From: Bernardetia sp042180575
GTDB taxonomy: Bacteria; Bacteroidota; Bacteroidia; Cytophagales; Bernardetiaceae
Direction: 5' to 3'
DNA: 64,000 bases
Assembly: GCF_042180575.1 (NCBI RefSeq)
Contig: NZ_CP170094.1
Span: 3,100,001-3,164,000 of the forward strand
The notes below the pieces were generated by a model, which had not been told where the DNA came from, made no database searches, and was given only the letters and a program-made list of their open reading frames with translations. A program made the translations under genes and the position numbers. Shown here one piece after another: positions 1 through 9,550 of this stretch (position 1 is the first letter of the stretch; every line of letters starts with the position of its first letter).

Positions 1-626
1 CTTTAAAATTATTGCAAGAATATCAAAATGACTTAAATCAACGATATTTGTTAGAAAGTTTTAAGTTCTATCTAAGTAATTTTGAATTTGAATCTGCTTC
101 AACAAATGAAACTTTCAAAGTAGAAGATTCTTATTATTTGTTTTCAGCAAATAGAGAAAAAAATACATTTGAGAGAGAAATTTTGATAAAAAAAGGAGAG
201 TTTAGTAAAATGACCTTTTCTATTGGAATAGATTCTATCAAAAATACTTCTTTGGACAATACTGGTGACTTGGATATTAGTAATAGTATGGCGTGGGATT
301 GGAATACAGGTTATAAATTTGTGGTCATGGAAGGAAAGTATTATACTAATCCTTCTAACTCAGATTCTTCTATTCCTTTAGTTTTTCATATTGGACAAAA
401 CCAAAATTATAAAAAAGTTAGTTTGAGTTTTGATACTGTCAATGAAAAGGGAGTTTTTAGTACAGACAATAAGAAAATTGTTTTGAGAGTAGATTTGAAT
501 GATTTTTTTTCTTCTCCTAATCAAATTGATTTTAATGAAATCAATAATATAATGGGAGGAGGAAAATCTCTTTTACTTTCTCAAAATTATGAAACTGGTT
601 TTGTTACTCTTAAAGAAATTCAATAA
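1..626 (+). CDS. MbnP-like family protein, 5' end outside window
   Basis: The reading frame is open to the left edge, so the true start and any signal peptide lie outside the window. About 207 residues are visible. The stretch MAWDWNTGYKFVVMEGKY (near visible residue 93) is the hallmark of the MbnP-like domain found in Bacteroidota and in methanobactin-associated MbnP proteins. In that family the conserved tryptophans and acidic residues belong to a periplasmic or outer-membrane, copper-linked fold. The visible C-terminal part is beta-rich and ends in a normal stop followed at once by a strong terminator. Family assignment is from motif recognition. Metal binding is known for a few relatives only and is not shown here. 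Confidence 0.7.
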   Translation, partial: LKLLQEYQNDLNQRYLLESFKFYLSNFEFESASTNETFKVEDSYYLFSANREKNTFEREILIKKGEFSKMTFSIGIDSIKNTSLDNTGDLDISNSMAWDWNTGYKFVVMEGKYYTNPSNSDSSIPLVFHIGQNQNYKKVSLSFDTVNEKGVFSTDNKKIVLRVDLNDFFSSPNQIDFNEINNIMGGGKSLLLSQNYETGFVTLKEIQ

Positions 627-646
627 TACTTCTTTCAAAAAACCTT

Positions 647-681
647 AAAAAGACTTTCCTATTTATTGGGAAAGTCTTTTT
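647..681 (+). terminator. Rho-independent terminator after the MbnP-like gene
   Basis: A 13-base arm (647-659, containing AGACTTTCC) pairs with 668-681 (GGGAAAGTCTTTTT) across an 8-base AT loop and runs into a T tract. It begins 20 bases after the stop codon. Confidence 0.88.
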
Positions 682-716
682 GTTTTGCAATTCATTTTTT
701 ATTAGCCTAATTTTTT

Positions 717-744
717 AAAAAGCTAATTCTCAATATAAAATCTA
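717..744. repeat. Short dispersed repeat, copy 1 (in gap 682-1037)
   Basis: This 28-base AT-rich stretch (starting AAAAAGCTAATT and ending CAATATAAAATCTA) matches positions 13623-13650 at 26 of 28 bases in the same orientation. The rest of the 682-1037 gap shows no gene, tRNA or clear hairpin. It must contain the promoter of the NACHT gene, but I could not place a convincing TAnnTTTG box. Confidence 0.4.
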
Positions 745-1037
745 GAAAAATTAGTGTTTTTTTGCACTACTATAAAAAAAACAGATTTTGGGTTATTCAT
801 TTTAATTAGAAAAATACGAATTAGCATATTCCATCAATTCCTAAAAAGTTTCATTTTGATAGTTTAAAGGATAGAGTAAGTTTTCAATTAGCTGCTTTTT
901 TTTCCTCTTTTTGATTTATCTGACCTATAGATTTTGTTTTTATTTAATGAGAAAATATTTTACTAATCTAGTTATTTTTTCTAAATTGTATATGGTAGAA
1001 TTATCCTAAATATATAACATAAATTTTTGACAAACTG

Positions 1038-2825
1038 ATGGATTTAAAAGCAGAAGCGACAAATTTAATTACACCATTTATAAAACTTCTAGAAGAAGGA
1101 GATGCAGAGTGGAAAAATTTAATAGGAGACGATTTAAAAGAATATTTACGTTCTCAAACTGACAAATATTATTCTACAAATACATTTTTGCATAGACAAG
1201 AAAAAGTAAGATTCTATGATATATATTTTCCTATAAAAGCGACCTACAAAAGTTTGAATACTGACTTTAGTGATTTAGATAAGTTATTTGATGATTATAG
1301 TAATATTACTTTAGTTGGGTCGGCTGGAAGTGGAAAAACGACTTTAGTAAAATATATATTTTTAGAAACTATAAAGTCACAGAGTAGAATACCAATACTT
1401 ATTGAGCTTAGAAGGTTAAATCAATATGAAGGTAATTTTGAAAAATTACTTTTAGATAAAATAGTAAAACTTGGAGCAAAATCTAGTAATAAGATAGTAG
1501 AAAGAGCTTTAAAAAAAGGAAAATTTCTTTTTTTATTAGATGGATATGATGAAATTTATTCAGAAAAAAAGCAAGAAATAAATGCTCAAATAGAAGATTT
1601 TGTAGATAAATATTCGAAGAATAAATTTGTAATAACTACACGTCAAGGGAGTGGGATAGAAAATTTTGATAGATTTACAGACTTTAAAGTATGTTCTTTA
1701 TCAGATAGTGATATTACTAATTTTGTGGCTAAAGTAGTAAATGAAGAAGAAAGAAAAGAAGCAATATTCAATGTTATCAAAAATCCACAACATAATAATT
1801 ATACAGAATATTTAAGAAACCCCTTATTGCTTTCTATGTTTATCCTAGCATTTGAAAGTCATCCTGAAATTCCAGAGAAGAAAAGTGCTTTTTATAGGAA
1901 TGTATTTGATACTCTTTACTCAAAACATGACGGATTTACTAAAAACAGCTTTGCTAGAGAAAAAAAGACACAACTTACAAGGGAGGATTTTGAAGACATT
2001 TTATCTCGCTTTTCTTATCTAACTTTGAAAGAGGGAAAATATTCGTTTACAGAAGAGTATCTAACAGATGTTTTACAAAAAATAAATAAATTTAGTAACT
2101 ATAATTACAATACTTCTTATTTAATAGAGGATTTACATACAGCTATTTCTATTTTATTGCTAGATGGATTAGAATATACTTTTCCTCATCGCTCTTTGCA
2201 AGAGTATTTTACAGCACTATTTATAAGTAAATTGACCATTAAAGAAAAAAAAATTGCATATAAAAACTCAGAAAAAGTAAAGTCGATTAGACTATATGAC
2301 TTTAATTTATGGTATTTGTTGAAGGAGCTAGATAAAGAAGGTTTTATGGAAAATATTTTAATACCTAAACTCAGTAAATTTTTGTTATCTATAAAATATC
2401 TATCAGATGTTGAAATGATAAAGAAATTATGGAGCTTATTGCAGTTACAGGTTACATTAAAGTTTGAAGATAACAAAACAACATTGACTCGCTCTAGTTC
2501 TGCTGTAGTGGAAGAATTTATGGTTTTGAGATTTTGTAATCTATATACAAAAAGATTAGGTCATCGTAATTTAACACCTTATTTTGATTCAGCTTTTGAT
2601 GAGGTTATTGAGTTAAACTATGATAAAAAACAAGGTGAGTATACATTGAAGCTTAGTGATACTGATAATATAAAAGGAATTGACAGACTTATCAAGTCTT
2701 ACCTAGAGTTAGAAGCTAAGGAAGATATACACAATTTAGTTGCTAATATAGAATCTAAAATACAATCTTATAAACAGCAAATAGAATCTTCTAGAAAAAA
2801 TAATATGGATTTATTAAACCTATGA
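1038..2825 (+). CDS. NACHT-domain ATPase, candidate anti-phage protein
   Basis: This 595-residue STAND-type ATPase has a Walker A motif GSAGSGKTT at residues 94-102, a Walker B motif FLFLLDGYDEI around 163-173 and a sensor-like ITTR at 199-202. The NACHT-typical motif FPHRSLQEYFTALF at about 382-395 closes the ATPase module. The first 80 residues are a short helical region and the last 170 a charged helical region with no repeats (no WD40, TPR or LRR) that I can see. Bacterial NACHT proteins of this compact form are known anti-phage sensors that oligomerise on ligand. The gene stands alone: a terminated gene lies upstream and dnaE converges with only 2 bases between stops. No separate effector gene is adjacent, so any effector activity must be inside this protein or act through partners elsewhere. 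Confidence 0.85.
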   Translation: MDLKAEATNLITPFIKLLEEGDAEWKNLIGDDLKEYLRSQTDKYYSTNTFLHRQEKVRFYDIYFPIKATYKSLNTDFSDLDKLFDDYSNITLVGSAGSGKTTLVKYIFLETIKSQSRIPILIELRRLNQYEGNFEKLLLDKIVKLGAKSSNKIVERALKKGKFLFLLDGYDEIYSEKKQEINAQIEDFVDKYSKNKFVITTRQGSGIENFDRFTDFKVCSLSDSDITNFVAKVVNEEERKEAIFNVIKNPQHNNYTEYLRNPLLLSMFILAFESHPEIPEKKSAFYRNVFDTLYSKHDGFTKNSFAREKKTQLTREDFEDILSRFSYLTLKEGKYSFTEEYLTDVLQKINKFSNYNYNTSYLIEDLHTAISILLLDGLEYTFPHRSLQEYFTALFISKLTIKEKKIAYKNSEKVKSIRLYDFNLWYLLKELDKEGFMENILIPKLSKFLLSIKYLSDVEMIKKLWSLLQLQVTLKFEDNKTTLTRSSSAVVEEFMVLRFCNLYTKRLGHRNLTPYFDSAFDEVIELNYDKKQGEYTLKLSDTDNIKGIDRLIKSYLELEAKEDIHNLVANIESKIQSYKQQIESSRKNNMDLLNL

Positions 2826-2827
2826 AT

Positions 2828-5800
2828 CTACCCCACCTGACAAACCACGCCCAACTGCTCAATATCCCTAACCAAGTCACTGGTCGGATTTATCTGTAAA
2901 TGGTGCGAAACGGTTTTTATAAAAGTACGTCCTGTTTGTGGTGCTTGGTGGAAAAACTCCATTTTTATTTTACAATCTCCCCCTTGGCAGTCATTAAATA
3001 AATTCTCTAAATCCATTATCAATGTTTCATTTAGATTCAATAAATTAATGGCAATATTGATACTTGAAATCGGTTTTTGTTTGACATCACTAAGCAGCGA
3101 AATATTTTTTATTTTGAGTTCGACTTGGTCAGGACTTTTATAGCGTTCTTCCATTCTACCTGTAATAAGTAGAAATTCTCCCATTATTAAAAAGCCTTTA
3201 AAATGGTCGTATTCCTTCCCAAAAAGGGCAAATTTGTATGTTCCAGAGTAGTCTTCTAGCGTAAATAATCCAAAATCACGTCCAGAAGCTGTCTTTCTGT
3301 GTGCTACTTCGATTATCATTCCTCCTACTTTTAGTTCTGCTCCTTTTCGTGCGTTGGCAAGGTTGAGAAGGGTAGAAGAACAGTTTGTTTTCATTTCGAT
3401 TTTGTACTGGTCTAGTGGGTGTCCAGAAATGAAAAAACCTACGACTTCTTTTTCTTTATTGAGTTTGTCTATTTCTGTCCAACGTTCTATTTCGGCAAGC
3501 CGTGGACGCATCACTTCTACTTTTCCATCTGCTCCTCCAAACATAGAAACTTGTGAAGATGCTGCCTCTTCTTTTTGTGCTTTTGAGTAGGCTAAAAGCA
3601 AATCTAAATTTGTTTTTCCTGTGTCGGTGGGTGCAAAAATCTGCGCTCTATGCACATCTTCAAAACAATCAAATCCACCTGCAAAAGTAAGGGCTTCAAA
3701 GGTTCTTTTGTTGATAACCGACAAATCCATTCGTTCCACAAAATCAAAAATATCTTTATACTTTCCCTCTTCTTCCCTTTCGGTAATGATATGCGAAACG
3801 GCTGTTTCTCCTGCTCCTTTTATGGCTGCAAGTCCAAAACGAATTTGTCCTTTATCATTGACACCAAAACGCTCAATACTCTCATTGACATCAGGTCCCA
3901 AAACAGGAACGCCAATACGCTGCGCCTCATCAATAAAAAACGTGATTTTATCGATACTGCTCATATTATTGGTCATAACGGCTGCCATATATTCGGCTGG
4001 ATAATGCGCCTTCAAATAACCTGTTTGGAAAGCAACCACAGAATAAGCTGCCGAGTGAGAACGGTTGAAACCATAGGAAGCAAATTTTTCCATTACCTCA
4101 AAAACCTCTTCGGCTTTTTTCTTGTCAATGCCGTGAGTTTTCTTTGCACCTTCTACAAAAATGACCTTTTGTTTTGCCATTTCTTCGGCTTTTTTCTTAC
4201 CCATTGCACGACGCAAAATATCTGCACCACCAAGCGAATACCCTCCCATAATTTGGGCTGCTTGCATAATCTGCTCTTGATAAATCATAATCCCAAAAGT
4301 AGGTTCAAGAATTGGGCGCAAGAGTTCATGAGGATATTCTACGGTTTCTTTTCCGTTTTTTCGGTCGATATAAGAAGGAATAAAATCCATCGGACCAGGA
4401 CGGTACAAGGCATTCATGGCAATCAAATCTTCAATATTTGTCGGTTTTAACTCCTTCAAATACTTACGCATTCCGTCCGACTCAAACTGAAATGTTCCAA
4501 CTGTATCAGCACGTTGATAGAGTTCATACGCCTTTGTATCATCAATCGGAATTTCGTCTGGGTCAATTTTTACACCGTGATTTTTTTCTATTAAATCAAT
4601 GGCATCTTTAATAATAGTCAGAGTTTTCAGACCCAAAAAGTCCATTTTTAGCATTCCTGCATCTTCAACTACTTTTCCATCAAATTGCGTAATAAAAAGT
4701 TCGGCATCTTTGGCTGTACAGACAGGAATATATTCGGTAATATCATCAGGGGCAATGATTACCCCTGCTGCGTGTGTTCCTGTATTTCGAACAGAACCCT
4801 CCAAAACCTTAGCATTTTGCAAAACTTTCCCTTGCAAGTCTTTTGCTCTAAAGATTTGTCTTAATTCTTCTACTTCATCAAAGGCTTTGTCTAGTGTCGT
4901 CCCAGGTTTTTCGGGGACAAGTTTGGCAATTCTATTTGATTCATCTAAAGGCAATTCCATCACACGAGCAACATCTTTAATAGACATTTTGGCAGCCATT
5001 GTACCATATGTTACAATTTGTGCTACTTGATTACGACCGTATTTTTTTACTACATAATCGATAACCGATTGCCTTCCTACGTCGTCAAAATCAACGTCAA
5101 TATCTGGCATAGATACACGTTCTGGATTCAAGAAACGCTCAAAAAGTAGATTGTATAAAATTGGGTCAATATTAGTAATTCCGATGCAGTAAGCGACTAC
5201 TGAACCTGCTGCTGAATTATGAACCAAAAACGAAGAGGTGAGATAATTATGTTCTTCTTCTACTTCAAAATCATAAACTAGGGTTTGATTAGGAACGGTT
5301 TCGATGCTTCTTATTTTTACTAAAAAACCATCATGTGTTTCGTTTTTGATTGGTTCATAAATGTAGTTTGCCTTAGCTTTTGTTTTTCCAATTCGTTTAT
5401 CTTGTGGAATGGTTACATAATAAGCTGTTTGCGTATTTTTGAAGGCTTCTCTTTTGTCTATTCGATTATCAACTCCTAGAGAAGCAGGAATATTAATTCT
5501 CCAACAAAGAAAACGAACTTGGTCAGCTAATTTTCTTGAAACTGTTGTAAATCTAAATTTACTCTCATCTTCATGTCCATCTGCTGCACAATATCCCTCT
5601 AAAAATGAAGCTACATTTTCTTCTGATGCAGAAAGAACAAAACTGGGAACATATTTAGTTGCTGATGTAAACTCGTATTTATCATACAACTTTTTGAATA
5701 ATAGATAAATAGGTTTGCTATTTACTGCCAGTTGAATCAGTTTTTTAGTTTTTGAATGTTGCTCACTTACTTGACAACCAATTTGTTCAAACTTATTTTT

Positions 5801-8257
5801 TACAAAATTTAGACTTTCTTTTTCGTCTTGATGAAAAGCAAAACCAATCATAGGATATTCATCTTTTCGGAAACAACCATCACCAGTAAAAATTCCGAAT
5901 ATTTTATACCAATCTTTATCTAAAACTATTTTTCTCTCTTGGGTTTTTGTTCGTTGAATGGTATTGCAAAGAGTATTTTGAACGTCATGATAAATTGTTT
6001 CTTCATCAAAACGCAAATCATTTAGAAGAGAATCTTCACTCAAATCAGCCAAATCAAATTCTTTTATTTCTTTTATTTCAACTTTTGGTTTTGGAACAAA
6101 AAGCCAGTCATGTTCAGAAATGTCTTGCGCTTGTTTCCATTCTAAATTTCCTGTTGGACGTGGTTTTGACCTTTTCTTTTTTGTGCTTTCTGCCCAGTTT
6201 TCATAATTCTTTGGAAATACTTGTTTTTCTGTCAGAATTTTATGGTCTTTGGTAAGTGTAATTCCTTCTGTTTCTCCGTAATAAGTTTTTATTTTTAGTA
6301 ACTCCTCTTTGTTATTAGTAGGATAAACAAATGTATTTTTTACTTTTCTAATTGTTCCACTTTCTGTAATTACTTTATCGCCTACGACTATATCACAAAT
6401 ATTTTTTGTTGTTCCGTCATGCAAAACCACCTTTGCATCGGCTGTCAAACAACCACGCCCTGGACCCACGGCAACTCCAATTCTTCTAGCTTCATTAATG
6501 AAATCCTGTACAATCAAGAAGTAACCAGGGAAACCCATGTTTTTCATGATTTTGAGTTCGTGGTCGATGCGTTCTGTAATGACAGGAGTAATTTCTTTGT
6601 AGCGTTTTTTTGCACCTTCATAAGTCAAATGACGTAAATAATCATCTTCATTATCAAACTCTTTTGGAATATCATATTTTGGTAATAAAATATCACGTTT
6701 TAATTTTATGACTTCCGTTTTATCTACAATTTCCATTGTCGTTTCAATCGCCTCTGGAAGGTCTGCAAAAAGTTGATTCATCTCTTCGACAGACTTAAAA
6801 TAAAATTCGTGATTCGGAAAACCAAAACGATACCCACGTCCACGACCTACTGGTGTACTTTTTGGAATGCCATCTTTTACACACAAAAGCGTATCATGAG
6901 CATCTGCATCGTCTTTTTTGAGATAAAAACAATCGTTGGAAGCAAAATATTTTACATCGTATTTGTCAGCCCAACTCAAAAGAATTTCATTTACTCGCTC
7001 TTCTTCTTCTAATCCATGTCTTTGTAATTGAATATAAAAATCATCTCTAAATTCTTCTAACCACCATTGAAAAGCCTCTTCTGCTTGTAGCTCTCCTACA
7101 TTCAAAATCAGTTGAGGAATTTCTGCACCAATTCCTCCTGTTGTAGCGATTACGTTTTCTTTATATTTTACAACAAGCTCTCTATCAATACGTGGATAAC
7201 CTGCATAATAGCCTTCTACGTATCCAAAAGAACACATTTTAGCCAAATTATGATAACCTGCTTGATTTTTAGCTAAGAAAACTTGTTTTGTTCTACGGTC
7301 TGGATTGTCTTTGGTAAATTTATGTTTGTGTCTGTCTTCTGTTAGGTATAATTCTGCACCAATAATGACTTTTATTCCTAACTTTTCACCTTCTCCAACA
7401 GCATAAAAAGCACCATGCATATTTCCAATATCAGTAATGGCAATGGCTGGCATTCCCATTTCTTTAGCTGTACTAACTAATTTTTTGACATTTGCCGTAC
7501 TCTGTAAAATAGAAAATTGAGAGTGATTGTGAAGATGTACAAATGGCAAAATCTCATCTAATTTTCTATCTTTTTTTAGTCTATCGCTTGCCTTACTTTT
7601 CTTTTGTACTTGCTGAAAATTAGCTTCATCAAGTTCTGGAGCTTGATAAACGACCATTTCAGGCGTAATATCTTCTACTGTCGGAACTACTTTATTTTGT
7701 AATAATCCAAAAAAACATTTTGCCGTCGCATCAACATCATAGGCAGCATCGTGAGCATCTGCAAAGGGAACTCCGAAAAGTTTGGTGTGAAGCTCAGTAA
7801 GCGTAGGCCATTTGAAACGTCCACCACGTCCACCTTGAATTGCCACAAAATCTACCGAAGTAAGTTTGGTACAAAGCGTTTCTTTTTCCATAAAACCACG
7901 CTCAATACTGGTTCTATGAAATTCTGCGCCCATTATAGCGACATCAAATTCTACATTATGTCCGATAAGAATATCAGCTTTTTGATAATCATCAGCAAAA
8001 GCATTCAGAACATCAGAAAGAGGTTTTCCATTTTCTTCTGCTCGTTTGGTAGAAATCCCATGAACTTTTTCGGCATTAAAAGGAATCGTAAATCCATCTG
8101 GATAAACAATGTGATTTTGAGCAGATAACAGATTTCCTGTTTTGTCGTGCAACTGCCAAGCAATCTGAACCAAACGAGGCCAGTTTTCAGAATCTGTAAC
8201 TGGTGCATTAAAGTTTTTTGGAAGTCCTGTGGTTTCGGTGTCGAATACTAAATACAT
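2828..8257 (-). CDS. dnaE: DNA polymerase III alpha subunit with fused exonuclease and intein
   Basis: The 1809-residue precursor is the replicative DNA polymerase. Residues 1-185 form a DEDDh proofreading exonuclease (D6 and E8 in FDTETTG, D105 in HNVEFD, H169 and D174), an arrangement usual for Bacteroidota DnaE. The PHP domain starts at HLHNHSQFS (241). The polymerase core is split at GPGRG (598-602) by an intein (603-1014) and resumes with SAAGSVVAY. The palm motif PDIDVDFDD is at 1051-1059 and an OB-fold lies near the C-terminus. Removing the intein leaves 1397 residues, normal for the family. The start MYLVFDTETTG matches the exonuclease N-terminus, so this ATG is likely right. Splicing is essential because the insertion interrupts the active-site region. 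A hairpin lies just upstream of the start codon. Confidence 0.97.
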   Translation of the reverse strand: MYLVFDTETTGLPKNFNAPVTDSENWPRLVQIAWQLHDKTGNLLSAQNHIVYPDGFTIPFNAEKVHGISTKRAEENGKPLSDVLNAFADDYQKADILIGHNVEFDVAIMGAEFHRTSIERGFMEKETLCTKLTSVDFVAIQGGRGGRFKWPTLTELHTKLFGVPFADAHDAAYDVDATAKCFFGLLQNKVVPTVEDITPEMVVYQAPELDEANFQQVQKKSKASDRLKKDRKLDEILPFVHLHNHSQFSILQSTANVKKLVSTAKEMGMPAIAITDIGNMHGAFYAVGEGEKLGIKVIIGAELYLTEDRHKHKFTKDNPDRRTKQVFLAKNQAGYHNLAKMCSFGYVEGYYAGYPRIDRELVVKYKENVIATTGGIGAEIPQLILNVGELQAEEAFQWWLEEFRDDFYIQLQRHGLEEEERVNEILLSWADKYDVKYFASNDCFYLKKDDADAHDTLLCVKDGIPKSTPVGRGRGYRFGFPNHEFYFKSVEEMNQLFADLPEAIETTMEIVDKTEVIKLKRDILLPKYDIPKEFDNEDDYLRHLTYEGAKKRYKEITPVITERIDHELKIMKNMGFPGYFLIVQDFINEARRIGVAVGPGRGCLTADAKVVLHDGTTKNICDIVVGDKVITESGTIRKVKNTFVYPTNNKEELLKIKTYYGETEGITLTKDHKILTEKQVFPKNYENWAESTKKKRSKPRPTGNLEWKQAQDISEHDWLFVPKPKVEIKEIKEFDLADLSEDSLLNDLRFDEETIYHDVQNTLCNTIQRTKTQERKIVLDKDWYKIFGIFTGDGCFRKDEYPMIGFAFHQDEKESLNFVKNKFEQIGCQVSEQHSKTKKLIQLAVNSKPIYLLFKKLYDKYEFTSATKYVPSFVLSASEENVASFLEGYCAADGHEDESKFRFTTVSRKLADQVRFLCWRINIPASLGVDNRIDKREAFKNTQTAYYVTIPQDKRIGKTKAKANYIYEPIKNETHDGFLVKIRSIETVPNQTLVYDFEVEEEHNYLTSSFLVHNSAAGSVVAYCIGITNIDPILYNLLFERFLNPERVSMPDIDVDFDDVGRQSVIDYVVKKYGRNQVAQIVTYGTMAAKMSIKDVARVMELPLDESNRIAKLVPEKPGTTLDKAFDEVEELRQIFRAKDLQGKVLQNAKVLEGSVRNTGTHAAGVIIAPDDITEYIPVCTAKDAELFITQFDGKVVEDAGMLKMDFLGLKTLTIIKDAIDLIEKNHGVKIDPDEIPIDDTKAYELYQRADTVGTFQFESDGMRKYLKELKPTNIEDLIAMNALYRPGPMDFIPSYIDRKNGKETVEYPHELLRPILEPTFGIMIYQEQIMQAAQIMGGYSLGGADILRRAMGKKKAEEMAKQKVIFVEGAKKTHGIDKKKAEEVFEVMEKFASYGFNRSHSAAYSVVAFQTGYLKAHYPAEYMAAVMTNNMSSIDKITFFIDEAQRIGVPVLGPDVNESIERFGVNDKGQIRFGLAAIKGAGETAVSHIITEREEEGKYKDIFDFVERMDLSVINKRTFEALTFAGGFDCFEDVHRAQIFAPTDTGKTNLDLLLAYSKAQKEEAASSQVSMFGGADGKVEVMRPRLAEIERWTEIDKLNKEKEVVGFFISGHPLDQYKIEMKTNCSSTLLNLANARKGAELKVGGMIIEVAHRKTASGRDFGLFTLEDYSGTYKFALFGKEYDHFKGFLIMGEFLLITGRMEERYKSPDQVELKIKNISLLSDVKQKPISSINIAINLLNLNETLIMDLENLFNDCQGGDCKIKMEFFHQAPQTGRTFIKTVSHHLQINPTSDLVRDIEQLGVVCQVG
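5216..6451 (-). other. In-frame intein with LAGLIDADG homing endonuclease in dnaE
   Basis: The intein covers precursor residues 603-1014 (412 residues). It starts with Cys603 (block A, CLTADAKVVL), has the block B motif TKDH (T669 and H672), and ends with the block F/G pattern EEHNYLTSSF followed by LVHN, with the usual His1013-Asn1014 and Ser1015 as the +1 extein residue. Two LAGLIDADG-type helices are visible, IFGIFTGDG (Asp793) and LEGYCAADG (Asp893), both keeping the metal-binding aspartate, so the homing endonuclease may still be active. Removing it restores the conserved GPGRGSAAGS motif exactly. All splicing residues I can check are intact. Activity and precise DNA target are inferred. 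Confidence 0.96.
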
Positions 8258-8262
8258 ATATG

Positions 8263-8298
8263 GTAGTGTTTTGTTGTTGGTGGGGACACCGACAACGG
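8263..8298. repeat. GTAG-led hairpin in the dnaE leader (REP-like)
   Basis: GTAG at 8263-8266 is followed by a 10-base-pair stem, GTTGTTGGTG (8273-8282) against CACCGACAAC (8287-8296), with loop GGGA and one G:T pair. On the minus strand it forms a leader hairpin ending about 15 bases before the dnaE start codon, so it could affect translation. It resembles the other GTAG-led palindromes in this window. Confidence 0.55.
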
Positions 8299-8405
8299 CA
8301 AAGCGTAATTAATCTTTGATTCTATTTTATTACGAATTTACGAAAAAAATTGCTTATTTTGTTAGCAGATTCGCTCATTTTTAGGTTTTATAATTTTCTA
8401 GTCTT

Positions 8406-8915
8406 ATGAAAAAAATATCAGTTATTGTCTTATTTTTAGGAATAATTCTTTCAGCTTTTGCAGTAAAAAAATATAGCAAAAAAGAAATTGATGAAATTAC
8501 AAATGCAATAGATCATTATTCAGCTTTGCGTCCAGAAACATTAGATGCTAATAAAATTTATGAACAGGCTTTTGATGGAGGTGCTGCAATAACTTTGTAT
8601 TGGATACAAGATAATATCAAAAAGATACATAGAGAAATTGGAACTTCATACGGAAGGTTATCCACAATTTTTTATTTCGATAATAATAAAATTATCAAAA
8701 TTATTGAAATTGAAGAAAATTTTAGATTCAACCAAGACCTGAGTATAGACTATGAAAATGGAGTCAGTGAGGTTTTCAAAGAGGAAGTCTATGTTTTGGA
8801 TTATGAAAATAAAATTGTCGAAAAACAGATTATAGGGGAAAGAAAAGTATCTAATGACGTTTCTGTTACTAAATATTACCAAGCAGCAGACTTTATCTTA
8901 GAAAAAATAAGGTAA
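8406..8915 (+). CDS. Hypothetical exported protein
   Basis: This 169-residue protein begins with a typical signal peptide (MKKISVIVLFLGIILSAFA), so it is probably periplasmic. I do not recognise a family. The mature part is rich in Lys, Glu and Ile with alternating hydrophobic patterns suggesting beta strands and has no cysteine. It stands alone on the plus strand between divergent dnaE and a convergent membrane-protein gene that ends 4 bases beyond its stop. Confidence 0.7.
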   Translation: MKKISVIVLFLGIILSAFAVKKYSKKEIDEITNAIDHYSALRPETLDANKIYEQAFDGGAAITLYWIQDNIKKIHREIGTSYGRLSTIFYFDNNKIIKIIEIEENFRFNQDLSIDYENGVSEVFKEEVYVLDYENKIVEKQIIGERKVSNDVSVTKYYQAADFILEKIR

Positions 8916-8919
8916 TAAT

Positions 8920-9405
8920 TTAAACAGGTCTATAATTATTGTGATATTCTACAAATTCAATTTCTTTTAGCTCTTCATAATTTGGATAAATAACTTCTCT
9001 GCTTTCGAAAAAATCTAAAAACACTTCTATTTTTTCATATTTTTCTGCTGTATCAGATAATCCATATTCTTTTCTAAAATATTCTATTCTTGATTGTGAT
9101 GATATAGATTTTTCTTTTGAGTCATAATAAGTAGCAGCTATTTGATAATCTCCAAAAGTAGGAAAAAAGGCAACTTGTTTATAAATTCCTAAAAAAAATA
9201 CAGTCATCATAATTCCAATAGAAAAAAATATGATAGAAATAGCTTTATAATTTTTCTGATACAATGAATTTACATTCCAAAATAGCAATCCTATAAATAT
9301 CAGTTTTATGAGTATAGAAATGAAATCAAAGCGAATAGATAGAATTTCACTAGTACTCAATAGACTATATATTCCTGTAAGAATTAATAGAAAAGGATAT
9401 TTCAT
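8920..9405 (-). CDS. Hypothetical inner-membrane protein
   Basis: The 161-residue product has three hydrophobic segments in its first 80 residues (about 3-20, 27-47 and 55-76). A charged soluble C-terminal domain ends in YHNNYRPV. The family is not recognised. It is transcribed away from murF, 145 bases downstream of it on the same strand, so it may be co-transcribed with another gene or have its own promoter. The stop lies 4 bases from the stop of the convergent exported-protein gene, and no terminator separates them. Confidence 0.65.
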   Translation of the reverse strand: MKYPFLLILTGIYSLLSTSEILSIRFDFISILIKLIFIGLLFWNVNSLYQKNYKAISIIFFSIGIMMTVFFLGIYKQVAFFPTFGDYQIAATYYDSKEKSISSQSRIEYFRKEYGLSDTAEKYEKIEVFLDFFESREVIYPNYEELKEIEFVEYHNNYRPV

Positions 9406-9550
9406 TTTTGACTAATTTTTGCACTAAGGACAGTCATTACTACTCTTTCTATTTTTTAAAATAAGATTTTTGATTATCAGTTACAGGCTCTTGATTGCAA
9501 GAAAAAAGACACAGAATTGATAGGGTTGATAAAATAATTAGAAAGCATTA

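Noticed and set aside
3650..4450. Long plus-strand ORF opposite dnaE
   Set aside because: It is the antisense shadow of dnaE, has no protein-like pattern, and codes over conserved polymerase sequence on the other strand.
5216..6451. Split (trans-splicing) intein
   Set aside because: Both splicing halves and the endonuclease lie in one continuous frame.
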